NCBI GenBank assembly: GCA_964389375.1
Contig: CAYMDP010000023.1
Span: 1 to 46,810, forward strand
Source of the DNA: CAYMDP01 sp964389375
GTDB lineage: Bacteria > Bdellovibrionota > Bdellovibrionia > Bdellovibrionales > UBA1609
Direction of reading: 5' to 3'
Length of the DNA stretch: 46,810 nucleotides
The notes beneath the pieces were generated by a model. The model searched no databases and was not told the origin of the DNA. It was given only the letters and a program-made list of their open reading frames with translations. Position 1 is the first letter of the stretch. Every line of letters begins with the position of its first letter. Shown one piece after another: positions 6,610-16,031 of the stretch. Both the position numbers and the translations under genes were made by a program.

Positions 6610-8169
6610 TTACTTCAACATTTTACGTTTATCGAGCCCGTACTTCTCAACTTTCATAATCAAACCCGCACGGCTAATGCCCAACTCTTTGGCAAGCTTG
6701 GACTTATTCCATCCTGTGCGACGAAGACCCTCGCGGATCATCTCGCGCTCTAGCTCTTCAAGGGCGTCCTTCAATTTGCCATGCACACGTGCGCCTTGAA
6801 CTTTTCCCTTATCCCCAAGCTCGAGGATTTTTGGAGAAAGCATATCGCCCGTGATCTTGGATTCAACACCAGCCAACACGATTAAGCGCTCCATTTCGTT
6901 TTGAAGCTCTCGCACGTTTCCAGGCCAAGCGTAATCGTAAAGCTTTTCAAGAGCCCGCTTGGTTAAAGTCTTTTTGACCCCTGGGATATTTCCCTGGGCC
7001 TTATTTAAAAAGAACTCTGCAAGCAAAGGAATATCTTCTTTTCGTTCGCGAAGGGGAGGAACACGAATATTGATCACGTTTAGACGGTAATACAAATCTT
7101 CTCTAAAAGTTCCGGCTTCAACCATGTCTTTTAAATTTTGATTTGTTGCCGCAATAATTCGGGCATCAATTTTTCGAGTTTCGGTCGCTCCGACTGGAGT
7201 AAAAGTTCCTTCTTGAAGAACTCGAAGAAGTTTAACTTGCATGGTCGGAGAAGTATCGCCGATCTCATCCAGGAAAAAAGTCCCTTTATCAGCCATTTCA
7301 AAAAGGCCTTTTTTATCCCGGATGGCTCCAGTAAAGGATCCCTTTACGTGACCAAATAATTCCGACTCTAAAAGGTTGTCGTTAAAGGCCGAGCAGTTTT
7401 GAATAATAAAAGCTTTTTCTTTGCGGTTCGAGTTGTAGTGAATCGCTTTTGCGATCAACTCTTTACCAGTTCCATTTTCACCTTGAATTAAAACTGTGCT
7501 ATCGGCTGTTTTAATTTTATCAAGAAGACTGTAAAGACTTTGCATCGGCTTAGATTTTCCGATCATGTTGTCGTATTTATAGCGGCTACCAAGCTCTTTA
7601 TTTAATTCTTTAATTCGGTTTTCTCGAGTTGTGATTTCAAGGTGAAGGGTCACAACTTCTTGGGCCACAAGCTCAACAAGCTCGATAAAATGATCGCGCT
7701 CTTGATCATCCACATACTTAATTCGAGAAACCGCACCTTCGATCGCATCCGTTGAGGCGCCAAAGATGGCTAGACGCTCGCGCACTTCTTGAAGGCGCTG
7801 AGCATTGTTGGCATCTTTTAAAAAGCCCATGGCTACAACGGTCCCCATAAAATCGTTGTCGATAATAATAGGAACGATTGCGATATCAAAACCCGCCGTA
7901 TCCCACTTGCGAACACTAAAGCGATTTTGTGATCCTTTTAGATCTTCCATGGCCTTTTGAATGGTCTCAGCCAAATTGTCTAAGACAGAATCTTTTGTAA
8001 GATAAGTTGCAACAGCGGGATTGGTAAATTTATTTGGTGAGCTAAAGTCTGTCCCCCGAAGGTGACCACGCTCATCGGTAAAGACAAGGTCGATATTCCA
8101 CCAAGAACTTAAAATTTCTTTTAACTTCCGGATCACATGAATATGTTCGAATTCATCCCAATTGATCAT
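6610..8169 (-). CDS. Sigma-54-dependent Fis-family transcriptional activator
   Basis: Residues 1-190 are a sensory region resembling a PocR/GAF-type ligand domain (DFMGTVVAMGF near 106-116) ending in a coiled-coil linker. Residues 205-435 are the AAA+ domain: Walker A GENGTGKE (230-237), the sigma-54 contact loop as GSFTGA (277-282, a common variant of GAFTGA), Walker B FFLDEIGD (298-305) and an RLNVINIRVPPLRERKEDI segment. The last 50 residues form a Fis-type helix-turn-helix (NKSKLAKELGISRAGL). It would bind enhancer DNA and drive ATP-dependent open-complex formation at sigma-54 promoters. There is no response-regulator receiver, so the signal is probably a small ligand. The start follows AAGGGG. 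Candidate target sites lie just downstream. Confidence 0.92.
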   Translation of the reverse strand: MINWDEFEHIHVIRKLKEILSSWWNIDLVFTDERGHLRGTDFSSPNKFTNPAVATYLTKDSVLDNLAETIQKAMEDLKGSQNRFSVRKWDTAGFDIAIVPIIIDNDFMGTVVAMGFLKDANNAQRLQEVRERLAIFGASTDAIEGAVSRIKYVDDQERDHFIELVELVAQEVVTLHLEITTRENRIKELNKELGSRYKYDNMIGKSKPMQSLYSLLDKIKTADSTVLIQGENGTGKELIAKAIHYNSNRKEKAFIIQNCSAFNDNLLESELFGHVKGSFTGAIRDKKGLFEMADKGTFFLDEIGDTSPTMQVKLLRVLQEGTFTPVGATETRKIDARIIAATNQNLKDMVEAGTFREDLYYRLNVINIRVPPLRERKEDIPLLAEFFLNKAQGNIPGVKKTLTKRALEKLYDYAWPGNVRELQNEMERLIVLAGVESKITGDMLSPKILELGDKGKVQGARVHGKLKDALEELEREMIREGLRRTGWNKSKLAKELGISRAGLIMKVEKYGLDKRKMLK

Positions 8170-8366
8170 TCAAAACCCCTTTTCCTATAAGCCTTTGCCA
8201 AACTCTTTGACACTTCCTTATCGTCAATTCTTTGGACGACTTTAGGACAAAGTGACTCATCTGAAGTGTATAGTCTTCGAAAGTTTTTTAAAAATATCCG
8301 CGCTAAGTGCTCGATACAGAAGCCGAATCTCAATCTAAGACGCGGCTTTAAAAGCGTAAAGATTCT

Positions 8367-10088
8367 TTACATCCTAGCCTGAAGTTGGTGAAACCTGAAG
8401 TACTCCCCTTTAAGATTTAGCAGCTCGGGGTGAGAGCCTTGCTCGACGACCTCTCCATTCTTCAGGACTAAGATCCTGTTGGCCTTAGCAATGGTCGAAA
8501 GTCTGTGTGCGATAACTAAAGCGGTTCGGCCCTCTACTAAAGAGTCTAGGCCCATCTGGACTTCTTTTTCACTTTCCGAATCTAGAGCACTGGTGGCTTC
8601 GTCCATAATAAGGATCGGAGCATCTTTAAAGATGGCGCGTGCAATACTGATTCTTTGCTTCTCTCCGCCTGACAAAAGGCTTCCAAGTTCGCCGACACGG
8701 CTTTCGTAGCTTTGAGGAGTCTTCAGAATAAAATCATGAGCGTTAGCGAGTTGGGCTGCCGACTGAACGCCTTCGATCGGTTTTGAGAAATCGCCAGAGT
8801 GAATATTCATTTCGATGCTGTCGCCAAACAAAAACACATCCTGGCTGACTAGGGCAATATGAGCCCTTAGATCCTTAAGCTGCATTTGGTGAATGGGAAC
8901 TCCACCAATCAGAATCTCGCCGGATGAAGGATCAAAAAATCGTCCCATAAGATTTGCTAGCGTAGATTTGCCGCCTCCGCTGGCACCGACAAGTGCTATC
9001 ACTTCACCTCGTTTAATTTCAAGGTTCAGGTTTTTTAAAATGACCCGGTCTCCGTAAGAGAAGGACACGTTTTTAAATTCGATCTTATCCCACTGGCTTG
9101 GAAAACTTTTTGGAACAGCAGGCTCAGGCAATACAGAGGTCGAATCTAAAATTTCGTGAAGTCTTTCTAAGGCCACTGCAGCTTGCTGAATTAAAATAAA
9201 TCCACCTTGAATTTTTTTAATTGCATCCTGAAGAATTGTGATCGCCAACATAAATCCTAAAAACTCTGCAACGGTCAGTTTGCCGTCTAGGATCTGATGA
9301 CCAAAATAGACCAAGATTGCAGAAATCGTAAATCCAGCAAGACTTTCGCTAATGGGACCCGCGGCTTCTTCGCGGCTTAGGATTTTTCTTTTGGTTCTTA
9401 AAAATTCCCCAGCCCTTAAGTCAAAGCGTTTGCGCATTTCGTCTTGTAGATTAAAAGACTGAACAATGCGGGTTCCGTCTAAGCTTTCTTTAAGGATCTT
9501 GGCTAGATCCTCCATGGACTCTTGGTTCATGCGGCCGTATTTTCTTAATGACCGAGCCAGATTTCGAAACACGCCAGTGATGATGGGTAGTGCCAGCAGA
9601 ATAAAAAGTGTAAGTCGCCAATCCAAATACAAAAGGTAGCCAAAAGACAAAACAGCAGCAAAGGGCTCGCGAACAAGATCAGCAACTTTTTGAAATCCCG
9701 TTTGAATAATCCCAATATCATTTAACATGCGGCTAATCAGTCCACCCGAACCGCGAACGAAGCTATGAAAAAAACTAAGATTTAAAGACAGGTATTTATC
9801 CATCAAACGCCTGCGCATATTGATCGCAATTTTTTCTGCGATAAAAAGCATTCCGAACATATGAAAATAACGGGCAATACTCATTAAAACTAAAGCTCCG
9901 GCCATCGCGATAGGAATCTGCCAGGTTAAGCTTTCATCCTTTCGCTCCCAAGCTTGTTGAAGCTCGGTCAAAAGAGGAGGGGCTGCCGACTTAAACAAAC
10001 TCACCAAAAAGCCCAACAAGACAATAAGGATCAGCTGTTTATAATGGGGTTTAATTTCTGGCCAAAGTTTTTTAATTGCAAAAATCAT
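8367..10088 (-). CDS. MsbA-like ABC exporter, fused permease and ATPase
   Basis: A half-transporter of 573 aa with an N-terminal six-helix transmembrane domain (about residues 15-310) and a C-terminal nucleotide-binding domain. The latter has Walker A GASGGGKST (368-376), signature LLSGGEKQR, Walker B ILIMDEATSALD and the H-loop VIAHRLS. It would act as a homodimer in the inner membrane. Length and domain order match lipid A / lipid exporters of the MsbA class, and the position after PBP1A and uvrA in an envelope-rich operon agrees, but the substrate cannot be read from sequence. Its start overlaps the uvrA stop by 4 bp (ATGA), implying coupled translation. It ends the operon. Confidence 0.88.
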   Translation of the reverse strand: MIFAIKKLWPEIKPHYKQLILIVLLGFLVSLFKSAAPPLLTELQQAWERKDESLTWQIPIAMAGALVLMSIARYFHMFGMLFIAEKIAINMRRRLMDKYLSLNLSFFHSFVRGSGGLISRMLNDIGIIQTGFQKVADLVREPFAAVLSFGYLLYLDWRLTLFILLALPIITGVFRNLARSLRKYGRMNQESMEDLAKILKESLDGTRIVQSFNLQDEMRKRFDLRAGEFLRTKRKILSREEAAGPISESLAGFTISAILVYFGHQILDGKLTVAEFLGFMLAITILQDAIKKIQGGFILIQQAAVALERLHEILDSTSVLPEPAVPKSFPSQWDKIEFKNVSFSYGDRVILKNLNLEIKRGEVIALVGASGGGKSTLANLMGRFFDPSSGEILIGGVPIHQMQLKDLRAHIALVSQDVFLFGDSIEMNIHSGDFSKPIEGVQSAAQLANAHDFILKTPQSYESRVGELGSLLSGGEKQRISIARAIFKDAPILIMDEATSALDSESEKEVQMGLDSLVEGRTALVIAHRLSTIAKANRILVLKNGEVVEQGSHPELLNLKGEYFRFHQLQARM

Positions 10089-13075
10089 TGAGGTCTTGCG
10101 TCCTTTTCTGTGGGTCCGGGGCGGGCAAAGGTGTTTGCCTTCGGAGTCAGCGACTCAATATATTCTTTAAGATAATGTCCGGTCAGACTTTTTTTCGAGG
10201 CCATAATATCATCCGGAGTTCCAACGGCGACAAGTTTTCCTCCGCGCTCTCCGGCTTCGGGACCCATATCAATCAAGTAGTCCGAGTTTCTGATAATTTC
10301 TAAGTTATGCTCAATCAACAAGACGCTAGCCCCGGCATCGACTAACTTATTTAAGACCTTTAGTAAAAGATGTACCTCTCTGAAGTGAAGACCAGTCGTG
10401 GGTTCGTCCAAAATATATAAAGTGCCTCTTTGTTCAGGTACGGTCAGTTCTCTTGCAACCTTTAGGCGCTGAGACTCGCCACCACTTAAAGAGTTCGCAC
10501 TTTGTCCAAGGCGCACATATTCAAGGCCAACTTCTTTTAAAAGGCTTAAGGGTCTACGAATATTTGGATACTGGACGAAAAAATCCATAGCCTCTGAAAC
10601 CGTCATATTTAAAATTTCGGCCAGATTTTTTTGTTTGTACTCGATTTCAAGAACTTCAGGACGGTAGCGTTTTCCTTCGCAGGCATCGCACTTAATTTCG
10701 ATATCGTCCATAAACATCATATCGACCATTTCATAGCCAAGACCTTTACAGACCGGGCATCTTCCGCCATCGACGTTTAAACTAAATGTCCCTGGAGTAT
10801 AACCGCGACTTCGGGCCTCGCTACTGCTGGCCATGATTGCCCGAATCGCATCAAAGATTTTAAGATAAGTGACCGGACTACTGCGCGCAGTTTTCCCGAT
10901 TCGTGATTGATCGATAAAGATTAAATTTTTAACATGTTGAAGACCTTGGATGTCTTCGTACGCTTCACCCTGTATGTACTCTAAATCCAAGTGTCTCGCG
11001 ATGGCAGGATAAAGAGTCTGTCCAATTAAGGTGGATTTTCCAGAGCCACTGACGCCGGTGACAGTAACCAATCGATTTAAAGGAATCTGCACATCAACAT
11101 CTTTTAAGTTGTGTCCGCTACAGCCCGCCATCTCGAGGACGAATTTGTATTTGTTAATATCCACTGGGCGCGGAGTTCGCGGCGGCTGCCAGTTTGAACT
11201 CGGAACCAAGTACGGAAGAGTATTCGAAACCGTGGATTCAAAAAATTCTTTCTGAGTTCCGGTAAAAATCACCTCTCCACCGTGTTGACCCGAGCCCGGA
11301 CCCATTTCAATCACATGAGAGCTTGATTTTATCACATCATAGTCGTGTTCAACGACGACAAGAGTATTTCCAAGGTCCCTTAGATTTTTTAAAATCTGAA
11401 TAAGGCGATGATTGTCTCTTGGATGCAGACCAATGGTGGGCTCGTCCAAAACATAAAGAGTTTGGCTTAAGCCCATTCCAAGTTGATTGGCCAAATTAAG
11501 GCGCTGAAATTCTCCGCCGGATAAAGTTCTGGTCGCGCGGTCCACGGACAAGTATCCGACACCCACATCCATTAAAAAGCCAAGGCGTTGACGGACCTGA
11601 GATAAGGGCTCTTTACAAACCTGCTGAATGTGTTCTGGTAAATCCAGCTTGGCCATAAATTGCGCCAGATTTTCGATTGTTAGTGCTGAAAGATCAGAGA
11701 TAGATTTGCCGTTTAATAAAACCTGCTGAGCTTCGGGTCGAAGTCTTGAGCCCTTACAACTTGAACAGACAAAGGCGCTTTTAAAGCGCGAGATAAACAC
11801 CCGCACATGCATTTTATATTTTTTTGTCTCTAAGTACTCAAAAAGCCCTACCACCCCGTAAAAGCTTTTGTTGCCCTCCCAAATCAGTTTTCTGTGTTTG
11901 GGAGGAAGGCTCTTCCAGGGTTTATTTAGATCGATATCATTTTTTTCGCAGAATTTTTTTAACTCTCGTCGGTCATAAGCGGCACTTGGCATTGCAAAAG
12001 GAGAAAGGCAGCCTTCGTTTAAGCTTAAATTTGGGTTGGGCACAATTTTAGCTTCGTCGACCCGAAGTTCGTTTCCAAAGCCGTTACAAGTCGGGCAAGC
12101 CCCAACGGGACTGTTAAAGCTAAAAAGAGCCGCGGTGATTGGAGGAAAGCTAAATCCACAAACCGTACAGGCATTTTCTTCGGTCAAAAGCAAAGCGCGT
12201 CCGTCGACCGTCTGGGCAAAGATTTTGGCCGCAGTTAAGGCTTTGTTGTATTTAATCGAAGCCGAAAAAGCCTGGCTTAAAGAATCTGTCATGCGTCCGC
12301 GATCCGTATCCTGAAAAACCATTCGATCGATCACGATGAAGAACTCTTCTTTAGGGGCCCCTTTTTTCCTTATCTCGGCAGAATCAAGTTCAATGATTTC
12401 TCCAGAAAGTCCTTCAGAGTATGGCAATATCGTGGAAGCCACAGCCTCAGAGGTCTTGGCCTCTTGAAGAACTTTTTTCGTCGATTTCTTTGCAACTTTT
12501 TTCGCAGAGGCCTTTGCCGCCTTCTTTTTAGACGGGACATAAATGCGCAAAAAACCATCTTGAATTAAAGAGGCTAAAAGTTTCTTACCTTCAAGCAAAC
12601 GATTCTCTGGATAAATCGGACAAAGTATATAACCGCGCTCGCCCGAAAAATGCTGAAGAATCTTTTCAGTTCCGGTCGAGGGGGAGTATTTTTCGAGGCT
12701 TAGATGATGTTGAGGGCAATAAGCCTTTCCAGCCTTTTCGAAAAGAAGACGAAGGTAATCGATCAGCTCGGTTGTTGTCCCCACAGTCGAGCGTGAGGAT
12801 TTCACCGAATTTTTTTGTTCGATCGCAATCGCCGGAGGGACGTTTTCGATATTTTCAAGATCTGGCTTTGGGGCTTTGTTTAAAAACTGACGGCTATAGT
12901 TGGAAAGACTTTCGACATAGCGTCTTTGTCCTTCGGCATACAAAGTTTCAAAGGCGAGCGAACTTTTGCCCGAACCGCTGGGTCCACAGACCACAGTAAA
13001 TGAGCCTAAGGGGATTTCTAGATTAACCCCTTTAAGATTATTTTGCCTAGCGCCGGTCAGGCGAATGGACTTCAT
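10085..13075 (-). CDS. uvrA: UvrA, excinuclease ABC subunit A, with H1-like basic insert
   Basis: The damage-recognition ATPase of nucleotide excision repair. It has two ABC modules: the first Walker A is GPSGSGKSS (31-39) and the second GVSGSGKSTLIGQ. Both signature motifs are present (RTLSGGEFQRLNLA, NSLSGGESQRLKVA). Zinc-binding cysteines are visible as CTVCGFSF/CPTCNGFG and CPVCKGLG/CDACEGKRYRP. At 996 aa it is about 50 residues longer than usual; the excess sits near residues 183-215, inside the UvrB-binding region, as a Lys/Ala-rich stretch (KKAAKASAKKVAKKSTKK) resembling histone H1 tails. It overlaps PBP1A upstream and the ABC exporter downstream by 4 bp each. Confidence 0.96.
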   Translation of the reverse strand: MKSIRLTGARQNNLKGVNLEIPLGSFTVVCGPSGSGKSSLAFETLYAEGQRRYVESLSNYSRQFLNKAPKPDLENIENVPPAIAIEQKNSVKSSRSTVGTTTELIDYLRLLFEKAGKAYCPQHHLSLEKYSPSTGTEKILQHFSGERGYILCPIYPENRLLEGKKLLASLIQDGFLRIYVPSKKKAAKASAKKVAKKSTKKVLQEAKTSEAVASTILPYSEGLSGEIIELDSAEIRKKGAPKEEFFIVIDRMVFQDTDRGRMTDSLSQAFSASIKYNKALTAAKIFAQTVDGRALLLTEENACTVCGFSFPPITAALFSFNSPVGACPTCNGFGNELRVDEAKIVPNPNLSLNEGCLSPFAMPSAAYDRRELKKFCEKNDIDLNKPWKSLPPKHRKLIWEGNKSFYGVVGLFEYLETKKYKMHVRVFISRFKSAFVCSSCKGSRLRPEAQQVLLNGKSISDLSALTIENLAQFMAKLDLPEHIQQVCKEPLSQVRQRLGFLMDVGVGYLSVDRATRTLSGGEFQRLNLANQLGMGLSQTLYVLDEPTIGLHPRDNHRLIQILKNLRDLGNTLVVVEHDYDVIKSSSHVIEMGPGSGQHGGEVIFTGTQKEFFESTVSNTLPYLVPSSNWQPPRTPRPVDINKYKFVLEMAGCSGHNLKDVDVQIPLNRLVTVTGVSGSGKSTLIGQTLYPAIARHLDLEYIQGEAYEDIQGLQHVKNLIFIDQSRIGKTARSSPVTYLKIFDAIRAIMASSSEARSRGYTPGTFSLNVDGGRCPVCKGLGYEMVDMMFMDDIEIKCDACEGKRYRPEVLEIEYKQKNLAEILNMTVSEAMDFFVQYPNIRRPLSLLKEVGLEYVRLGQSANSLSGGESQRLKVARELTVPEQRGTLYILDEPTTGLHFREVHLLLKVLNKLVDAGASVLLIEHNLEIIRNSDYLIDMGPEAGERGGKLVAVGTPDDIMASKKSLTGHYLKEYIESLTPKANTFARPGPTEKDARPQ

Positions 13076-15807
13076 TCAGCAAGATCCTCTTTAAAGAAGT
13101 CTTGCTCATCTTGAGCTTTGGTTTCGCTGTTGGATTCTTGGGGCTCGGTTCCTTCGATAAAGGCTTGGCGAACAACTTGTTTAGAGCTGGTCGATGGAAG
13201 TCTTCCGGTTTCGTTGTCAATATTGACGAATACAATTCCCTCAGGAGCTGGAAAGCTTTTTACGGGAAGGTCTTCATGGGCTTTTTTCATGTACTCAAGC
13301 CAAATCGGAAGGGCAGATCGTCCACCCACTTCTCCGCGGCCTAAGCTTCGTTCTTGGTCAAAGCCAACCCAGACGCCGGTTGCAATATCAGGAGTGTAAC
13401 CCATAAACCATGCATCGTAATAGCCACTGGTCGATCCGGTTTTGCCTGCAGCCGGTCGCCCAAGGGCTCTGGCAGCTCCACCGGTTCCTCCGGGCTCGTC
13501 AATCGCGCCTTGAAGCAATGAGGTCACAACGTAAGCTGTTTGTGGTCGAATCAATTGGTCAGGGTTTTCGAAGTACAATAGAGGATTTTTTGCGGTTAAA
13601 TTTTTTGTCTCAACCTGACCTTCTTCGCGGGGCTCTTCGCTTTCAACTTTGCTCGCTTGAGTCTCTAAAAACTTTAGACGTTTTTCTTCGAAGTCGGTTT
13701 CAAGGGCGACAAGCTCATTTTTAAATCTTTCATCAAGGCTCATGGTCCCCATGATTTCTTCGCCGGATTTATCTAATACCTTATGTACGATCACAGGGCG
13801 AATGCGTTTTCCCATGCGGCCAAGCTCAGCAAAAGCTTTTGTCATTTCATATAAAGTCACACCACTAGATCCTAGGGCCAAAGTAAAATCCATATTTAAG
13901 GGACTTACAATCCCAAGGCGCCGAGCATACTGAGCGGTCCAATCGACTCCAATTTTTTCGATCACTTTAACCGCAGGAATATTTAAGGACCGGATCAAGG
14001 CGTTTCGAAATAAAATTTCGCCAGCATATTTTTTAGAATGATTCGCAGGGCGCCAGCGCTTGGTGGCGATTTCTTCTGCATCTTTTCCAGCTTCAGGAGA
14101 GCCCTCTTCTTCATAAACAAGTGGGGCATCTAAAATTGGGGTAACAGGAGTATATCCCTTATCAAGGGCCGCCATAAATACGAAGGCCTTAAAAGAAGAG
14201 CCGGTCTGGCGAGCGGCCTGAAGGGCGCGGTTAAATTCAGACCGAGCAAAATCATAACCACCAACAAGTGCCAGCACATCTCCATTTTGAATGTCTACCG
14301 AAACCAAGGAGCCCTCAACCAGAGGCTCTTGTTCAAGTTCAAGTTGAGCGTATTCATTAAAGTCCGGAAGTTCTTGTAATGCTTTGTTTTTAACTTTTTT
14401 TGCTTTGTTTTCTTTTTTCAACCGATCGATGCGCTCACTTTGAAAGTTCTTGGCGAACACTTGAACTTCGATCACATCCCCAGTTTTTAAGGCTTCACTA
14501 GGCTTAGAGATTTTCGCGTTATCTGCGCGCAAGTTTGTGTCGGGCTTTCGGGCCCAGGTCATTGAGTCGATATCGATAATACCTTTGGATTCGGCGAAGC
14601 GCACGTAGACAAGCCCCATGTTGTCGTCAACTTTTGTTACAACCGCAGGAACATTTTGCCCAAGACTGATAAAGGCCGGAACCGTCGGAAGGGGCTTTCC
14701 GTCTTTGTCTTTGCCTGTCAGATTTAAAGGTCCTAAATCATCGATGGTTCCATCGGGATTAATAACTCGAAGAGGAGAGAACTCTTGAAGAAGAGAGTTT
14801 CTAGTTTTTAATAGAAACTCTGCGATCTTTTCGGGCTCTTCAATATTTTCTAAAGGCCCGCGATAGCCTTGGCGCTTATCGAGCGCGCGCAACCCAGAGC
14901 GAACCTGGTTTTGTGCCTCGATCTGTTTATCGATATCAAGTCCCGTGTAGACACGAAGGCCCTTATCTAAAACAGCGGCTTCTCCAAGCTGGGCCACCAA
15001 AAGCTGACGTAAAGATTCCAAAAAGTAAGGCGCCATTTCTCGATAGTTCTGGCGGAGGTAAACTTTTAAGGGCTCATTGATAAAAGCCTGGGCTTCATCA
15101 CGAGTAATATAGCCTTCATCGGCCATTCTATTCAGAACATAGATTTGTCGCTCTTTTGCGGCACTTGGATTCGAAATCGGGGAATACCGACTTGGAGCCT
15201 GTGGAAGTCCGGCAAGCAAAGCCGCTTCAGGAACAGTAATTTCTTTTACGGGTTTTCTAAAATACACCTGAGAAGCCACTTCAACGCCGTAAGCGCCTTG
15301 ACCAAGATAGATCTGGTTAAAATAAAGCCAAAGGATTTCTTCCTTTGTTAAGTGGGCTTCCATTTTATAAGACAAAAGGGCTTCTTTAATTTTTCTTGTG
15401 TATGTCTTTTCTGAACTTAATAAAAGAGAGCGCGCCACCTGTTGAGTGATCGTTGATCCCCCTTGGCCCCTGCGTCCAGTGCGAAGGTTGCTCATCATCG
15501 CACGAATGATGGCGATATAGTTTAATCCTCCGTGAGAAAAAAACGAAGAGTCTTCGGCCGAGATAAAAGCTTGAATCAATTTTTCAGGAAAATCTTCGTA
15601 GGCCGTCAGTGTTCGTTTTTCGCGATAAAACTCGCCAATCTTTTTTTGATTTCGATCAAAAACTTCTGTGACCAGAAGGGGTTCGTAGTCCGCAGCCGTA
15701 ATCAAATTTGGCAGTGAGGAAGAAAAACTGATTAAAAGTGCAGCGGCAAAACCACCGGCTAAAAACAAAAGGACAAGAAGGATTGCTAGGATTTTTTTGG
15801 GCAACAT
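13072..15807 (-). CDS. mrcA: PBP1A-type bifunctional penicillin-binding protein
   Basis: A class A PBP. After one N-terminal membrane helix (about residues 5-27) comes a glycosyltransferase family 51 domain with the catalytic EDSSFFSHGG and QGGSTITQQVARS motifs, then an OB-like insert, then a transpeptidase domain with SSFK (active Ser about residue 537), RSLN and KTGSTSGYYDAWFMGY. It polymerises lipid II and cross-links peptides in the periplasm. I chose the ATG at 15807 rather than the upstream in-frame codon because AAAGGAG precedes it by 9 nt and the protein then begins MLPKKILAIL. The product is 911 aa with an acidic tail. Its stop overlaps the uvrA start. Confidence 0.93.
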   Translation of the reverse strand: MLPKKILAILLVLLFLAGGFAAALLISFSSSLPNLITAADYEPLLVTEVFDRNQKKIGEFYREKRTLTAYEDFPEKLIQAFISAEDSSFFSHGGLNYIAIIRAMMSNLRTGRRGQGGSTITQQVARSLLLSSEKTYTRKIKEALLSYKMEAHLTKEEILWLYFNQIYLGQGAYGVEVASQVYFRKPVKEITVPEAALLAGLPQAPSRYSPISNPSAAKERQIYVLNRMADEGYITRDEAQAFINEPLKVYLRQNYREMAPYFLESLRQLLVAQLGEAAVLDKGLRVYTGLDIDKQIEAQNQVRSGLRALDKRQGYRGPLENIEEPEKIAEFLLKTRNSLLQEFSPLRVINPDGTIDDLGPLNLTGKDKDGKPLPTVPAFISLGQNVPAVVTKVDDNMGLVYVRFAESKGIIDIDSMTWARKPDTNLRADNAKISKPSEALKTGDVIEVQVFAKNFQSERIDRLKKENKAKKVKNKALQELPDFNEYAQLELEQEPLVEGSLVSVDIQNGDVLALVGGYDFARSEFNRALQAARQTGSSFKAFVFMAALDKGYTPVTPILDAPLVYEEEGSPEAGKDAEEIATKRWRPANHSKKYAGEILFRNALIRSLNIPAVKVIEKIGVDWTAQYARRLGIVSPLNMDFTLALGSSGVTLYEMTKAFAELGRMGKRIRPVIVHKVLDKSGEEIMGTMSLDERFKNELVALETDFEEKRLKFLETQASKVESEEPREEGQVETKNLTAKNPLLYFENPDQLIRPQTAYVVTSLLQGAIDEPGGTGGAARALGRPAAGKTGSTSGYYDAWFMGYTPDIATGVWVGFDQERSLGRGEVGGRSALPIWLEYMKKAHEDLPVKSFPAPEGIVFVNIDNETGRLPSTSSKQVVRQAFIEGTEPQESNSETKAQDEQDFFKEDLAE

Positions 15808-15969
15808 CAGCAGCGGCTCCTTTGAATTCTGCAGTATAGACCGCAAGGGGTGGTGGCCTCAACAAAAGGACCATGGACAAAGGGCTAAATGCACAGCGTT
15901 AAGGGCTGGAATTCCGCCCAAAAGCTTAAAATCGAGGCCGATTTTCCGAAAAGACTAAGATCCCTAAAG

Positions 15970-15986
15970 CTGGCACCCCGATTGCT
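15970..15986 (+). promoter_or_regulatory. Sigma-54 (-24/-12) promoter
   Basis: CTGGCACCCCGATTGCT contains TGGCAC and TTGCT, with GG (15972-15973) and GC (15984-15985) separated by exactly 10 nt. This is close to a perfect sigma-54 consensus. The expected transcript start is near 15997, about 35 nt before the ATG at 16032. It lies in the gap divergent from the PBP1A operon and points at the secreted coiled-coil gene. Confidence 0.75.
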
Positions 15987-16031
15987 GCTTTTAAGGGAGT
16001 TCGGCGAGAGCTAAAAATGAGGGGATTTCTA

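Noticed and set aside
12370..13235. Open frames antisense to or out of frame with uvrA and the PBP1A 3' end
   Set aside because: They have no ribosome sites, biased low-complexity composition and lie wholly inside strongly recognised genes.
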